A DNA stretch of 60,675 bases from Pseudomonas sp. BGI-2 (lineage in GTDB: Bacteria > Pseudomonadota > Gammaproteobacteria > Pseudomonadales > Pseudomonadaceae), in assembly GCF_004310295.1 (NCBI RefSeq), contig NZ_SISB01000042.1, forward strand, positions 1 to 60,675. The letters run 5' to 3'. The position numbers and the translations under genes are program-made. Shown piece by piece: positions 26,028-36,900 of the stretch (position 1 is its first letter; the number at the start of each line of letters is the position of its first letter). The notes beneath the pieces are model-generated. The model was not told the origin of the DNA. It made no database searches and worked only from the letters and a program-made list of their open reading frames with translations.

Positions 26028-26615
26028 ATGTCCTTCGCTGAGCAACTAACCCGCCTGCAAGTCTTCCTCGACGCCGACGAACTGCATGACGAGGCGCTGG
26101 ACTACGTGGCCGCCCACGGCTACCTCACTGCGCTTTCGATTTGTTCCGAAGAGGTTCCGGATCGTGAATGGATCGACGCCCTCTTCGCCGAAGAGCCGCA
26201 TTACGCCGACGACACCGAGCGTGAAGCGATCGAATCCACCCTGCTGGCCCTCAAGGCTCACATCGCTCGCCAACTGGCCTCCGATGAAGAGTTCGAGCTG
26301 CCTTGCGACCTGGACCTGGGCGAAGAGCCGGATGACTCCGACCTGCGCGGCTGGTGCATCGGTTTCATGGAAGGCGTGTTCCTGCGCGAAGCAGCCTGGT
26401 TCGAAACCGCCGAAGACGAAGTCAGCGAAATGCTGCTGCCGATCATGGTCGGTTCGGGTCTGTTCGACGAACAGCCTGAGTTCGAAGACATCGCCAAAGA
26501 CGCCAACCTGATGGACGACATGATCGTGCAGATCCCGGAAGCCCTGACCGCGCTGTACCTGCTGTGCCAGGCGCCAGACGAAAAACCGGCGATCCTCAAG
26601 CCTCGTCACCACTAA
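26028..26615 (+). CDS. YecA/UPF0149 family protein
   Basis: 195 acidic residues: FAEQLTRLQVFLDADELHDE, HGYLTALSICSEEVPDREWI, then LRGWCIGFMEGVFLREAAWF, which are UPF0149 (YecA/YgfB) signatures. No SEC-C zinc motif is seen at the C-terminus. Function not established; YgfB relatives affect stress and antibiotic-resistance regulators in Pseudomonas. ATG at 26028; the REP lies upstream. Confidence 0.85.
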   Translation: MSFAEQLTRLQVFLDADELHDEALDYVAAHGYLTALSICSEEVPDREWIDALFAEEPHYADDTEREAIESTLLALKAHIARQLASDEEFELPCDLDLGEEPDDSDLRGWCIGFMEGVFLREAAWFETAEDEVSEMLLPIMVGSGLFDEQPEFEDIAKDANLMDDMIVQIPEALTALYLLCQAPDEKPAILKPRHH

Positions 26616-26625
26616 GGTTTTGCCT

Positions 26626-27021
26626 ATGGACAACCCCATAGGCAACCGCTCCCTGATGTTGCGCTACGTGCTGCTGGCCATCGGCTGGCTGAGCGTAGCG
26701 CTGGGGGTGATCGGGATTTTCCTGCCGGTATTGCCCACCACGCCTTTCCTGCTGTTGGCGGCCGCCTGTTTCGCCCGCAGTTCGCCACGCTTTTATCAGT
26801 GGCTGGTGGGACATCCACGGCTCGGCCCGTGGATTCGCGACTACCTCGATGGCAACGGCATCCCGCTCAAGGGCAAGGTCTACGCGATCGGCCTGATGTG
26901 GGTGAGCATTCTGTTCTCCTGCTACCTGGTGCCCCTGCCGTGGGCGCGGGGGTTCATGCTGACCAGCGCGGTGCTGGTGACGATCTACATCCTCAAACAG
27001 AAAACCCTGCGCAAACCCTGA
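26626..27021 (+). CDS. YbaN family (DUF454) inner-membrane protein
   Basis: 131 residues. LLAIGWLSVALGVIGIFLPV, then LPTTPFLLLAAACFARSSPR and the WLVGHPRLGPWIRDYLDG loop are the DUF454 motif. About three TM segments are present. The ATG at 26626 lies ten bases after the YecA-type stop, so the two are probably cotranscribed. Function unknown. Confidence 0.88.
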   Translation: MDNPIGNRSLMLRYVLLAIGWLSVALGVIGIFLPVLPTTPFLLLAAACFARSSPRFYQWLVGHPRLGPWIRDYLDGNGIPLKGKVYAIGLMWVSILFSCYLVPLPWARGFMLTSAVLVTIYILKQKTLRKP

Positions 27022-27036
27022 GCACTCTCATCATCC

Positions 27037-27147
27037 GATCGTTCCCACGCTCCGCGTGGGAATACATCCAGTGACGCTCTGCGTCACAACGGCAAAGGGA
27101 CGCAGAGCGTCCCGGGCGGCATTCCCACGCGGAGCGTGGGAACGATC
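27037..27147. repeat. REP-type long inverted repeat (class GATCGTTCCCACGC), copy 2
   Basis: The ends GATCGTTCCCACGC and GCGTGGGAACGATC are inverted, with an inner GACGCTCTGCGTC dyad. Together with copy 3 (30724-30830) it brackets lapG, lapD and the DUF6124 gene. Confidence 0.87.
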
Positions 27148-27236
27148 ACCAGGTCCGTGTGCTGACCCGACGATTTTGTCCTGCCTCGCTGAAAACACCG
27201 CCTAGACTTCAGTCATCTGCACCCGAGCAGCCAGAC

Positions 27237-27944
27237 ATGTCCAGTCGCCGGCGTAGTCCAGGAGGGTCAACGCTCCGACTTCGGCTCGGCGGATGGTTGC
27301 TGCTGGCCAGTTTTCTGCTGACGGGGCTGGGCAGTGTCTGGGCCGACTGGGACTTTACGCAGATCCTGCAAATCGCCGAAAAGCGCTACGGCCCGCTCGG
27401 CCCCGCACAAGGAAGAATCGAGGCCTGGAGTCAAATGCTCAAAAGCGAACTCAACCAACCCGAGCGCGAGCAACTGAACGCGGTCAATCGCTTCTTCAAT
27501 CAACAACTGAGTTTTCAGGACGACACGCGCATCTGGCGTCAGACCGATTATTGGGCCACCCCGGAAGAATCCTTGATCAAGGGTGCCGCCGACTGCGAAG
27601 ACTACGCCCTGGCGAAATATTTCAGCCTGCGCCAACTCGGGATTCCCAGCGAAAAGCTGCGCATCACCTACGTCAAAGCCCTGAACCAGAACCAGGCGCA
27701 CATGGTGCTGACCTTCTACAGCAGCCCTACGGCCGAGCCGCTGGTGCTCGACAACCTGATCGGCGAGATCCGCCCCGCCTCCCAACGCAAAGACCTGTTG
27801 CCGGTGTACGCCTTCAACGCCGAAGGCCTGTACTTGCCGGGAGCCAATGGCGGAAAACGCAGCAGCGACTCGAAAAAACTGTCGCGCTGGCAGGACGTGT
27901 TGAAAAAGATGCAAGCCGAAGGGTTCGCCGTGGGCGAAGGCTAG
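27237..27944 (+). CDS. lapG: LapG: calcium-dependent periplasmic cysteine protease
   Basis: Transglutaminase-like (bacterial BTLCP) protease that clips LapA-type adhesins in their N-terminal retention module and releases the cell from the surface; LapD restrains it when c-di-GMP is high. 235 residues from the ATG at 27237, with signal peptide/TM (LGGWLLLASFLLTGLGSVWA). The catalytic triad is Cys120 in GAADCEDYALAKYF, His155 in NQAHMVLTFY and Asp172 in LVLDNLIGE. The RYGPLGP and LSRWQDVLKKMQAEGF segments match P. fluorescens LapG. lapD follows after 22 bases. Confidence 0.92.
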   Translation: MSSRRRSPGGSTLRLRLGGWLLLASFLLTGLGSVWADWDFTQILQIAEKRYGPLGPAQGRIEAWSQMLKSELNQPEREQLNAVNRFFNQQLSFQDDTRIWRQTDYWATPEESLIKGAADCEDYALAKYFSLRQLGIPSEKLRITYVKALNQNQAHMVLTFYSSPTAEPLVLDNLIGEIRPASQRKDLLPVYAFNAEGLYLPGANGGKRSSDSKKLSRWQDVLKKMQAEGFAVGEG

Positions 27945-27966
27945 CCGCTATCGCAAGGAGCGTTTT

Positions 27967-29907
27967 ATGTCACTGCGCAAACAGTTGTTTATCGCCATTT
28001 GCCTGTTCTTGCTGGTGGCCTTCAGTGGCAGTTTTTTTGTCAGCCTGGAAAGCTCTCGCGAACAGATGCTTGGCCAGTTGCGCTCCCACGCCCAGGATGC
28101 CGCCACCGCGCTGGGCCTGTCGCTGACCGCGCAAATCGATGACCCGGCGATGACCGAATTGATGGTCAGCTCGATTTTCGACAGCGGCTATTTCCGCAGC
28201 ATCCGCGTGGTCAATATCGTTGATGCAAAGGTGCTGGTGGAGCGCAGCACAGCGGCGCAAATCGAAGGCGTGCCCGGCTGGTTTGTGAGTCTGGTCAACC
28301 TGCTCCCGGAAGGTGGCGATGCGCTAATCATGCGCGACTGGGAACAAGTCGCGCGGGTCGAAGTGCTGAGCAATCCGCAGTTCGCCCTGGCCAAGCTCTG
28401 GGACAGCACACTCGGCAGTCTGATCTGGCTGGTGATCTGCGGACTGCTCAGCGCCGTGTTCGGTGGATGGTTGCTACGTCGACAATTGCGCCCGCTCGAC
28501 AAGATGGTCAGACAAGCCGAAGCCATCAGCAAACGCGAGTTCCTCAGCCTGCCAAAACTGCCACGCACGCCTGAACTGAGGCGCGTGGTGCTGGCCATGA
28601 ATCAGATGGTCGAAAAGCTCAAGACGCTGTTCTCCGAAGAGGCCACGCGCAGCGAAAAACTGCGCGCCGAGTCCTATCAGGACAGCCTCACGGGCCTGGC
28701 CAATCGACGCTTGCTGGATGAACAACTGGCCGACCATTTGTTGGTCTCCGAGCAAAGCAGCGACGGCCATCTGATGATGCTGCGGATCAACGACCTGATC
28801 GGCCTCAACCAACGCCTGGGAGGTCAGCGCACCGATGGGCTGATCAGTGCCATCGGCGAATTGCTCAAGCGTCTGACGCAACTGCCGGAACGGCGCACCT
28901 GGCTGGCGGCGCGCAATCGTGGTGGCGAATTTAGCCTGCTGACACCGGGCCTGGACAGCACCGAAGCGGCCCGCCTCGCCTCGGAAATCAGCGCCACGCT
29001 GGAAAATCTGCGTCTGACCGGCGCCAGCGATTGCATGCCGGTGGCGCACTTGGGTGTGGTTGCCTATCAGCCCGGCGAACCGGCCAGCAACGTCCTGCTG
29101 CGCCTCGATCAAGCGCTCGCCCAGGCCCAACAACATCCCGAGCGGCCGTGGGTGCATCTGGCGCGTTCCGATACCGCGACGAACCACACCCAACACGACT
29201 GGCGCAGCTGGATCGACGACGCGTTGACCGAGGGCAAAATGCAGCTGTATTTCCAACCCGTGGTGCAATGCGCCGACACCAGCCAGGTGCTGCACCACAA
29301 AGTCCTCGCGCGCCTGCTCGACCCGCAAGGCGAGGCCATTGCCGCCGGGCATTTCCTGCCGTGGATCGAGCGCCTCGGCTGGTCGGCACGGTTCGACCTG
29401 GCAATGCTCGAAGCCACCCTCGACTACCTCGTCGTCAACCGCTGGCCCCTGGCGCTAAGCCTGTCCGGCAGCACCCTTCGCGACCCGGTGCAACTGCGAC
29501 ACATCATCGACATGCTCGAATCACTGCCCGAACTGGCCCATCTGCTGATACTGGAAATCGACGAACGCCAACTGCCGCCACCGGAAGAATTACAACGCCT
29601 GAGCCACAGCCTGCTCGACACCGGTTACCGCATCGGCTTACAGCACTTTGGCGGCAGCTTCAGCCAGATAGGCAACCTGACGCAGCTGGGTTTGGCGTAT
29701 CTGAAAATCGATGGGGCGTACATCCGCCACATTGATGAGCAAAGTGACAAGCGGCTGTTTATTGATGCGATCTACCGGGCGACCAACAGTATCGATTTGC
29801 CGTTGATTGCGGAAATGGTCGAGACCAAAGGAGAGCTGGAGGTGATTCGGGAACTGGGGTTGTTTGGGGTGATGGGGCGGTTGATTGGGCCGCCGGAGCC
29901 GATGTGA
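27967..29907 (+). CDS. lapD: LapD: inner-membrane c-di-GMP receptor (degenerate GGDEF-EAL)
   Basis: 646 residues. TM1 is at about 7-24, a periplasmic PAS-like output domain that binds LapG is at 25-148, TM2 is at 150-170, then HAMP (LRRQLRPLDKMVRQAEAIS). The GGDEF domain has RGGEF at 318-322 instead of GGDEF, and the EAL domain has KVLAR at 445-449 instead of EAL. These are the same degenerate motifs reported for P. fluorescens LapD, so it binds but neither makes nor degrades c-di-GMP. Partner of lapG immediately upstream; AAGGAG ribosome site. Confidence 0.93.
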   Translation: MSLRKQLFIAICLFLLVAFSGSFFVSLESSREQMLGQLRSHAQDAATALGLSLTAQIDDPAMTELMVSSIFDSGYFRSIRVVNIVDAKVLVERSTAAQIEGVPGWFVSLVNLLPEGGDALIMRDWEQVARVEVLSNPQFALAKLWDSTLGSLIWLVICGLLSAVFGGWLLRRQLRPLDKMVRQAEAISKREFLSLPKLPRTPELRRVVLAMNQMVEKLKTLFSEEATRSEKLRAESYQDSLTGLANRRLLDEQLADHLLVSEQSSDGHLMMLRINDLIGLNQRLGGQRTDGLISAIGELLKRLTQLPERRTWLAARNRGGEFSLLTPGLDSTEAARLASEISATLENLRLTGASDCMPVAHLGVVAYQPGEPASNVLLRLDQALAQAQQHPERPWVHLARSDTATNHTQHDWRSWIDDALTEGKMQLYFQPVVQCADTSQVLHHKVLARLLDPQGEAIAAGHFLPWIERLGWSARFDLAMLEATLDYLVVNRWPLALSLSGSTLRDPVQLRHIIDMLESLPELAHLLILEIDERQLPPPEELQRLSHSLLDTGYRIGLQHFGGSFSQIGNLTQLGLAYLKIDGAYIRHIDEQSDKRLFIDAIYRATNSIDLPLIAEMVETKGELEVIRELGLFGVMGRLIGPPEPM

Positions 29908-30076
29908 GGGGTTTGAAAGTTGGAATGACCTGTTTGATGTGTCAGCCCGAAAGACCGCAAGTTTCGGACAATCTTTTCATGTTAAACGGCGATGTTTAAA
30001 AGACATCTCCAGAAACTCACTCCGGCTACACATCCTTGCGCCGTTGCCTACGACTGCGCCAGAATCCGCCGGCTTG

Positions 30077-30303
30077 TGCGCCTAAGGGCCGGGCTCTATT
30101 GTTTCCCGGTCGCTGACCAATCAGCGATCGGGTTTAGCGACCCGAACCTTTGTAGGCGCAACAGCGCTCCAAACTCTCTTGCAGATTGTTCATGCCTGCG
30201 ATTGATGTCATGGCGGCTGTGCGCGGGAGACCTTCGGGTCTGCCGGGCGCCTACACCCGGTTCGCTAACCTGCGTGCAGCCGCCACCCTTACTTGTTTAG
30301 CGA
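30077..30303 (+). ncRNA. Highly structured leader RNA upstream of the DUF6124 gene
   Basis: Several long helices can be drawn. TGCGCCTA (30077-30084) pairs with TAGGCGCA (30153-30160), enclosing a 12-bp hairpin 30105-30116/30121-30132 with loop CCAA. Downstream, a 14-bp helix 30212-30225/30271-30284 (two G-U pairs) encloses a UUCG-capped hairpin 30228-30241 and a CCGGG/CCCGG hairpin 30243-30260. The junction TCGCTAA (30262-30268) is perfectly complementary to TTAGCGA (30297-30303), a possible pseudoknot near the AGGAG at 30330-30334. I cannot name an Rfam family. Whether it is a cis-regulatory leader or a separate sRNA is open. Confidence 0.6.
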
Positions 30304-30341
30304 CAGGTCTTGGTGGCTCCATTTCTTGTAGGAGTTTCACT

Positions 30342-30701
30342 ATGTTCAAGATCACACCCAACCCACCCGAAACCGACGACGTTTCCCCGTACGAAACCAC
30401 CGATTCCAAAAAGCTCAACGAAGCCGCCGACCGCGCCCTCGATTACTACCTCAAACCGGTCATTCCCAAAGACACCCCGCGCAAGCCCAGCACCATCTAT
30501 TCCATCGACCCCGACACCAACGACGAAACCCTGCTGGTCAACGCCTGCGAAACCCTGGCGTCGGCGAGTGTGATGCTGAGTAATTTTGCGGGGTTGATGG
30601 AGGGGTCGCATCGCAACACGGTGCTGGGGATTCAGCAGGTGGTGATGCTGGGGGAGTTGGCGGTGAATCGGATGCTGGATAATTTTGTTCCGCAGGGTTA
30701 G
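30342..30701 (+). CDS. DUF6124 (DUF3077-like) small protein
   Basis: 119 residues: MFKITPNPP then SKKLNEAADRALDYYL, and a C-terminal helical part VNACETLASASVMLSNFAGL with MLGELAVNRMLDNF. These features recur in a Pseudomonas-specific DUF6124/DUF3077 family of unknown function that occurs in several copies per genome. AGGAG seven bases before the ATG. The unusual structured leader lies directly upstream. Position between lapD and the adhesin is suggestive but no functional link is known. Confidence 0.75.
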   Translation: MFKITPNPPETDDVSPYETTDSKKLNEAADRALDYYLKPVIPKDTPRKPSTIYSIDPDTNDETLLVNACETLASASVMLSNFAGLMEGSHRNTVLGIQQVVMLGELAVNRMLDNFVPQG

Positions 30702-30723
30702 CGAGAATCCTGCAGCGAACATT

Positions 30724-30830
30724 GATCGTTCCCACGCTCTGCGTGGGAACGCCTCCCCGGACGCTCCGCGTTCGCTTTGGGGACGCAGAGCGTCCCTTGC
30801 TGCATTCCCACGCGGAGCGTGGGAACGATC
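30724..30830. repeat. REP-type long inverted repeat (class GATCGTTCCCACGC), copy 3
   Basis: Same inverted ends as copies 1 and 2, with an inner GGGACGCAGAGCGTCCC dyad. It lies between the DUF6124 gene and the adhesin terminator. Confidence 0.87.
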
Positions 30831-30850
30831 GATTACCAAAAACCAGACAA

Positions 30851-30890
30851 AAAAACCCGCCATTCCTTCAACAGGAATGGCGGGGTTTCT
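30851..30890 (-). terminator. Terminator of the adhesin gene
   Basis: A strong stem (CCCGCCATTCCT pairing with AGGAATGGCGGG, loop about 30868-30872) flanked by A-rich and GTTT sequences. On the minus strand it is followed by a T-run, 17 bases past the adhesin stop. Confidence 0.8.
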
Positions 30891-30906
30891 CGTTTCAGCC
30901 TTCAGA

Positions 30907-33900
30907 TCACACCGTATCCACCTTCCAAGAATGGTCATTCAACATGCCGTTGATGATGGTCGCCGTGTCGTGCCCGCCCGCCACCACCCCGCCCGCCCCC
31001 GGCGTGACGCCGTAGTGGCTGGCCAGGTTGACGCCGGCCAGGTCGATGGTCTGGTTCGGTGCCGCGCCGGCCATGGCGCTGACGTCGATGCTGGTCAGCA
31101 CCGAGGCGCCGCTGCCGATGACTTTGAAGTGCAAGTAGTCATCCAGCGACGCGGCGGTGTTGTTTTCGCCTTGCAGCAGTTGCGACAGGTCCAGTTTGTC
31201 GGTGCCCGGGGTGAAGTCGGTGACCACATCGTGGCCGCTGTTGCCTTTGAGCCACTGGAAGGTGTCGGCCCCTGCCCCGCCGGTGAGGGTGTTTTTGCCC
31301 AGGCCGCCGATCAGGAAGTCGTCGCCGCCACCGCCCTTGAGGATGTCGTCGCCCAAGCCACCGTTGATAACGTTGCTGAGGTTATCGCCCGTGAGCGAGT
31401 CGTTGAAGTTGGAGCCGACGAGGTTTTCGATAGCGGTTAAGGTATCGGTTCCGGCGCCGCCGGTGTTTTGCGCGATGGCCTGACTCAGGTCGACCGTGAC
31501 TCCGGCGGTGGCGTGGGCGTAACTCGCGGTGTCGGTGCCAGTGCCGCCGTCGAGCAGGTCGTTGCCGGTGCCGCTGAACAGCAAATCATTGCCGGCACCG
31601 CCGTGCAGCTCGTTGTTACCGTTACCGGCGCTGAGCACGTCGTTGCCGTCACCGGCATTGATGACGTTGTTGCCGGCGCCCGCCACCAGCACATCGTCGC
31701 CAGCCGTGCCGGTGAGGGTGTGGCCATCCTGATAGCTGATGGTCACCGCTGCGCTGTCGCTGCCACCATGGCTGTCATTGGCGGTGTAGGTGCCGTGTGC
31801 ATCCGGGGCGATGTCGTGGCCCCCGGCGTAGTTGAGGGTCATGGTCAGCTGGTAGTTTTCGGCGTTGTTCACGCCGTTGCCGCTGGTGTTGGTGATGTTG
31901 GTGACGTGGATCTGATAGGTCCCGTCCGCCGCCGCGGTGAGGGTTTGCCCCTCCGCGAGGGCGATCCACCCGCCGCCGTTGAGCGAGTACTCCATGGCGA
32001 TGTGACCGCCCGCCAGGTTGTGGTCCAGGTTGAGTGTTTCGCCCTGTTTGAGGTTGACGGTAATTCGGTCCTCATCGTTGGCATTGCCGTTGGTTACCCC
32101 GCCCAGGTAACCACTGACCACCAGCACCGCCGTCATGGTCGCCGCGTTCGTCGTAAAGGCATTGCGCACATTCGCCAGGACCTGGTTAGCGGCGTTGTTG
32201 CCGGTCGAGGAGAAGCTGATCGCCCCGGTGCCGGTGAAGTCTGCGCCTTTTGAAATCCAGCCGGTGTTGAAGGTGGTGGGTGAAGCCGTCAGCGGATCGC
32301 CATTGGCGTCGATGTCGTTGGCCAGCAGCAACTCGCCCGGCACCACGACGCTGCCCGAGAGCACATTGGTGATGATGTGGTCATCGACCGCTACCGGTGC
32401 CGCGTTCGGAATGACTTTTACCGTCAGCGTGGAGCTGGCCAGGTCGCCATCGTTGTCGCTGGCGGTGAAGCCGATGTTTTCGGTGATCACCACCGTCGTG
32501 GTTTTTTGCGAGGTGTAGGTGTACTCGCCAGTGTCAAGGTTCACCACCAGGGTGCCGCCATTGTTGGTGGCGATGCTGATGGAGTTGTTCACCGTGTTGA
32601 ACGTGCCGTGGTTGGCGCCGCCACTGAAGTTCAGCGCGCCCTGATTGCTATTGCCTTTAGGATCGTAGGTGTACGTCGTGCCGTCGACCACGAGGGTTTT
32701 GATGAAACCGCCATCGGCGCCGAACGTACCGCCCTCCAGCAAGGTGCCCGTGACCGGCGCGCCGACCACCGTGCCCGAGAGCACCGAGTTGAGCTGGTTG
32801 AGATCGGTCACCACCACCGCATTGGTGTTGGTGTGCGTGCTGCCGTCATAGGCCAACGGATCGAGGTTGGCGTTGCTCACGCCGCTGCCCAGGCCGATCG
32901 CGTAGTTCTTGATGCTGTTGGCATCGAGGAAGGCTTTGAGCGCGGTTTCGTCCGCGGTGCCGATGTCGCCTTCGTTGGGCTTGCCGTCGGAGAAGAAGTA
33001 GCCGACGTTCTGCGCCCCGGTCAGTTTGCCCGAGGTGTTGAACGCGGTTTGCATGGTGGCGACAGCCGCGTCGTAGTTGGTGCCACCGCCGGCAGTCAGG
33101 CCGGAGATGATCGACTTGGCGGTCGCTACATCAACCCAGATCGATGTCTTGTCGGTGGCGTTGCTGCTGAAGGTGACGATCTGCACTTTCACATCGCCCA
33201 GGTCGTCGTATTTGTCGAGCAAGGCACTGATCGCCTGCTTGGCCAGCGCCAACCGCGACAGCCCGGGTACGCCCGAAGCGTCGGCCATACTGCCGGAGAC
33301 GTCGATCACCAACAGCAGATTGGAATCGATCTCGACCGCGGCGACCGAACGATCGGCAGCGACCGCTTTGGGCACGTCATCGACGATGTTCACCACGATG
33401 GTGCTGGTGGTGCTGTTACCGGAGGCATCCGTGGCTTTGTAGGTGAAGCTTTCGCTCAGGGTGTTGGCCCCGTCATTGGCGTTCGGCGACGTTTTCGGTG
33501 CCGAAGTCAGGGTGTAGGTATAGGTACCGTTGGGGTTGAGCAGCATTTGCCCGTACGTTCCGGTGGTGCTGCCGACCAGGGTGTAGGTGATGGCGCCACT
33601 CGCGCCAGTGACGGAACCCACGAGGGTGCCAGTCGCGGTTTCGCCGGTGTTGCCGGGCTCGCTGCCGGTGACGTTACCGGCGGCCAGATCCAGACCATCC
33701 TTGCTCAGGTCCAGCGCTTTCTCGTAGACGGTCACGTCGGTATCGGTGACCGCTTTGATGCAGCTGTTCGACACATCGATGGTGATCGTGGTGGTGCTTT
33801 CATCGCCATCGGCATCGCGCACGGTGTAGGTGAACGTGTCCGTGGCGCCCGCACCACTCACAGCGTTTGGGTTGCTGTGATAAACCGCGTTGCCGTTAGC

Positions 33901-36900
33901 ATCCAGGGTCAAGTAGCCGTAGGTGCCGTTGATGTTCGAGCCCAGACCGCCGATGGCCGAGGACGACGTGTCCGAGCCCGCGCGCACGCCGACCACAGCA
34001 CCACCGGCTGCCGCGCCGTCAGCGCCCTTGATGTCGTTGTCCAGCACGTTGCCGCTGACCGTGCCGCCTTCGACCACGCTCGCCGTGTCCGCTTTGGCGG
34101 TTGGCAAGTCATCGACGATGTTGACGTTGATCTGGCCCGACGCGGTGCTGCCGTCGGTGTCCGTCGCCACCACGTTGAAGTTCTCGGTGGTGCTGTTGGC
34201 GCCGTTGGCGGTTGGATGGGTTTCGTTATCCGCCAGGGTGTAGCTGTAACTGACCACGCCGGTGGCCGGGTTGTAACCGGTGACGGTCAGCGTGCTGCCG
34301 AGCGGTGTAACGACCGATTGCGGGAAGCCTGCCGCCACGCCGCCAGTGACCAGCGCAATGCCGCCCACCGTCAGGGTTTGCAGACCATCCAGCGCGGTCA
34401 CGGTGAAGGTGCCGCTCTGGGTCAGCGCCGGCGTATTCGGACTGGTGCCGTCGCTGAGGTTTTTCTCGTAGACGGTCAGTTCACCGCCGTACACATTGAG
34501 GCCGTTGAGGGTGACCGGGTCGTTGTTGTTATGGACGTTCAGCACCAGGTTGGCGGTGCTGGTATCGCCGTCGGCATCGGTAATGGTGTAGGCGAAGGTT
34601 TCGGTGCCGTTGCCGCCGCCGTGCAGGTTTTTGAAGTCGGCATCGTTGGTGTTCAGCGTGTAGGTGTACGTGCCGTTAGCGTTGAGCACCAGCGTGCCGT
34701 ATGTCCCGGTGAAGGTGCCGGGGGTCACAGGCCCGGCGTTCGGCCCGGTGGCAACGTGGTCCGCGCCCTGAACGTCGTTGGTCAGGACGTTGCCATTGAG
34801 CGTCAGCACAGTCTCCGACGCCGTGCCGGTGTTGCTGTCGTTCACGGCTTTTGGCACGTCATCGACGATCTTCACCACGATGGTGCTGGTGGTGCTGTTG
34901 CCCAGCGAATCGGTGGCCTGGTAGGTGAAGCTTTCGGTCAGCGCATTCGCACCGTCGTTGGCATGCGGCGTGGTGGTCGCCGGCGACGTCAGGGTGTAGG
35001 TGTACGTGCCGTTGGGGTTGAGCTGGAGCTGGCCATAGTTGCCCGTGGCGCTGCCGACCAGCGTGTAGGTGATCGCGCCGGTCGCCCCGGTGACCGAGCC
35101 GACCAGTGTGCCCTTGGCAGTTTCGCCAGTGCTGGTGGGGTCGCTGCCGATGACCGTGCCGGCCGCCAGATCTTGCCCGTCCTTGGTCAGGTCCAGGGCT
35201 TTTTCGTAGACGGTCACGTCGGTATCGGTGGACGCGACGATGCTGCTGTTGAACACGTCGATGGTGACGGTGGTGGTGCTTTCGTCCCCATCGGCATCGC
35301 GCACGGTGTAGGTGAACACGTCGGTCGCGCCCGGGCCGTTCACCGCATTCGGATTGCTGTGGTAGGTTGCGTTGCCGTTGGCATCCAGCGTCAGGTAACC
35401 GTAGGTGCCGTTGATGTTGGTGCCCAGGCCACCGATGGCCGAGGTTGATGTGTCCGAGCCTGCACGCACGCCAATCACGGCGCCACTGAGCGCCGGGCCG
35501 TCGGCACCGCCGATGTCGTTATCCAGCACGTTGCCCGAGACTGTCGCGCCTTCCGCAACCGAGGCGTAGTCCGCGTGGGCGGTGGGCAGGTCGTCGACGA
35601 TGTTGACGTTGATCTGGCCCGACGCGGTGCTGCCGTCGGTGTCCGTCGCCACCACGTTGAAGTTCTCGGTGAGGCTGTTGGCGCCATTGGCGGTTGGATG
35701 GATTTCGTTGTCCACCAGGGTGTAGCTGTAGCTGATCACGCCGGTCGCAGGGTTGTAGCCCGTGATGGTCAGCGTGCTGCCCAACGGAGTGACGATCGAT
35801 TGCGGAAAGCCTGCGGCCACACCGCCGCTGACCACGGAGATGCCGCCGACCGTCAGGGTTTGCAGGCCATCGAGGGCGGTCACGGTGAAGGTGCCGCTCT
35901 GGGTCAGGGCCGGCGTGTTCGGGCTGGTGCCATCGCTGAGATTTTTCTCGTAGACGGTGAGTTCGCCGCCATTGACATTGAGGCCGTTGAGGGTCACCGG
36001 GTCGTCGTTGTTGTGGATGTTCAGCACCAGGTTGGCGGTGCTGGTATCGCCGTCGGCATCGGTGAGGGTGTAGGTGAAGGTTTCCGTACCGTTGCCATTG
36101 CCGTGCAACGCTTTGAAGTCGGCGTCGCTGGTGTTCAGGGTGTAGGTGTACGTGCCGTTGGCGTTCAGCACCAGGGTGCCGTAAGTCCCATTGAAGGTGC
36201 CGGGGGTGATCGGCCCGGTGCTTGGGCCAGTCGGTACGCGGTCGGCGCCTTGCACATCATTGGTCAGCACGTTGCCGTTGAGGGTCAGCAGGGTTTCCGA
36301 AGCGGTGCCGGCGTTGCTGTCGTCCACGCCTTTGGGCAGGTCGTCGACGATGTTCACGTCGAGGTTGCCGTTGGCGGTGGTGCCGTTGTCATCCACAACG
36401 ATAACGGCGAATTGCTCGGAAAGGCTGTTGGCGCCGTTGGCGGTCGGATGCGCTTCATTATCGGCCAGGGTGTAGCTGTAACTGACGACACCAGTGGCGC
36501 TGTTGAACCCGGTGATGGTCAGCGTGCTGCCCAACGGCGTGACGATCGATTGCGGGAAGCCTGCGGAGACGCCGCCGACCACCACGTTGATACCGCCGAC
36601 GCTAAGGGTTTGCACGCCGTCGAGGGCGGTGATGGTAAAGGTGCCGCTTTGAGTCAGCGCCGGAGTATCGGGGCTGCTGCCGTCGCTGAGGTTTTTCTCG
36701 TAGACGACGAGTTCGCCGCCTTCGACGTTGAGGCCGCCAATCGTGACCGGGTCATCGTTGTTGCGGATTTGCAGCACCAGGTTGGCGGTGCTGGTGTCGC
36801 CATCGGCATCGGTGAGGGTGTAGGTGAAGGTTTCGGTGCCGCTGCCACCACCGTGCAGTGCTTTGAAATCCGCGTCGCTGATGTTCAGCGTGTAGGTGTA

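Noticed and set aside
32377..35448. Open frame of 1023 codons on the plus strand, plus another of 651 codons at 35575-37530
   Set aside because: Both lie antisense to the repeated adhesin gene, are rich in V, G, R and A with repeats mirroring the adhesin repeats, lack RBS and family motifs, and arise from GC-rich codon use in an internally repeated gene.
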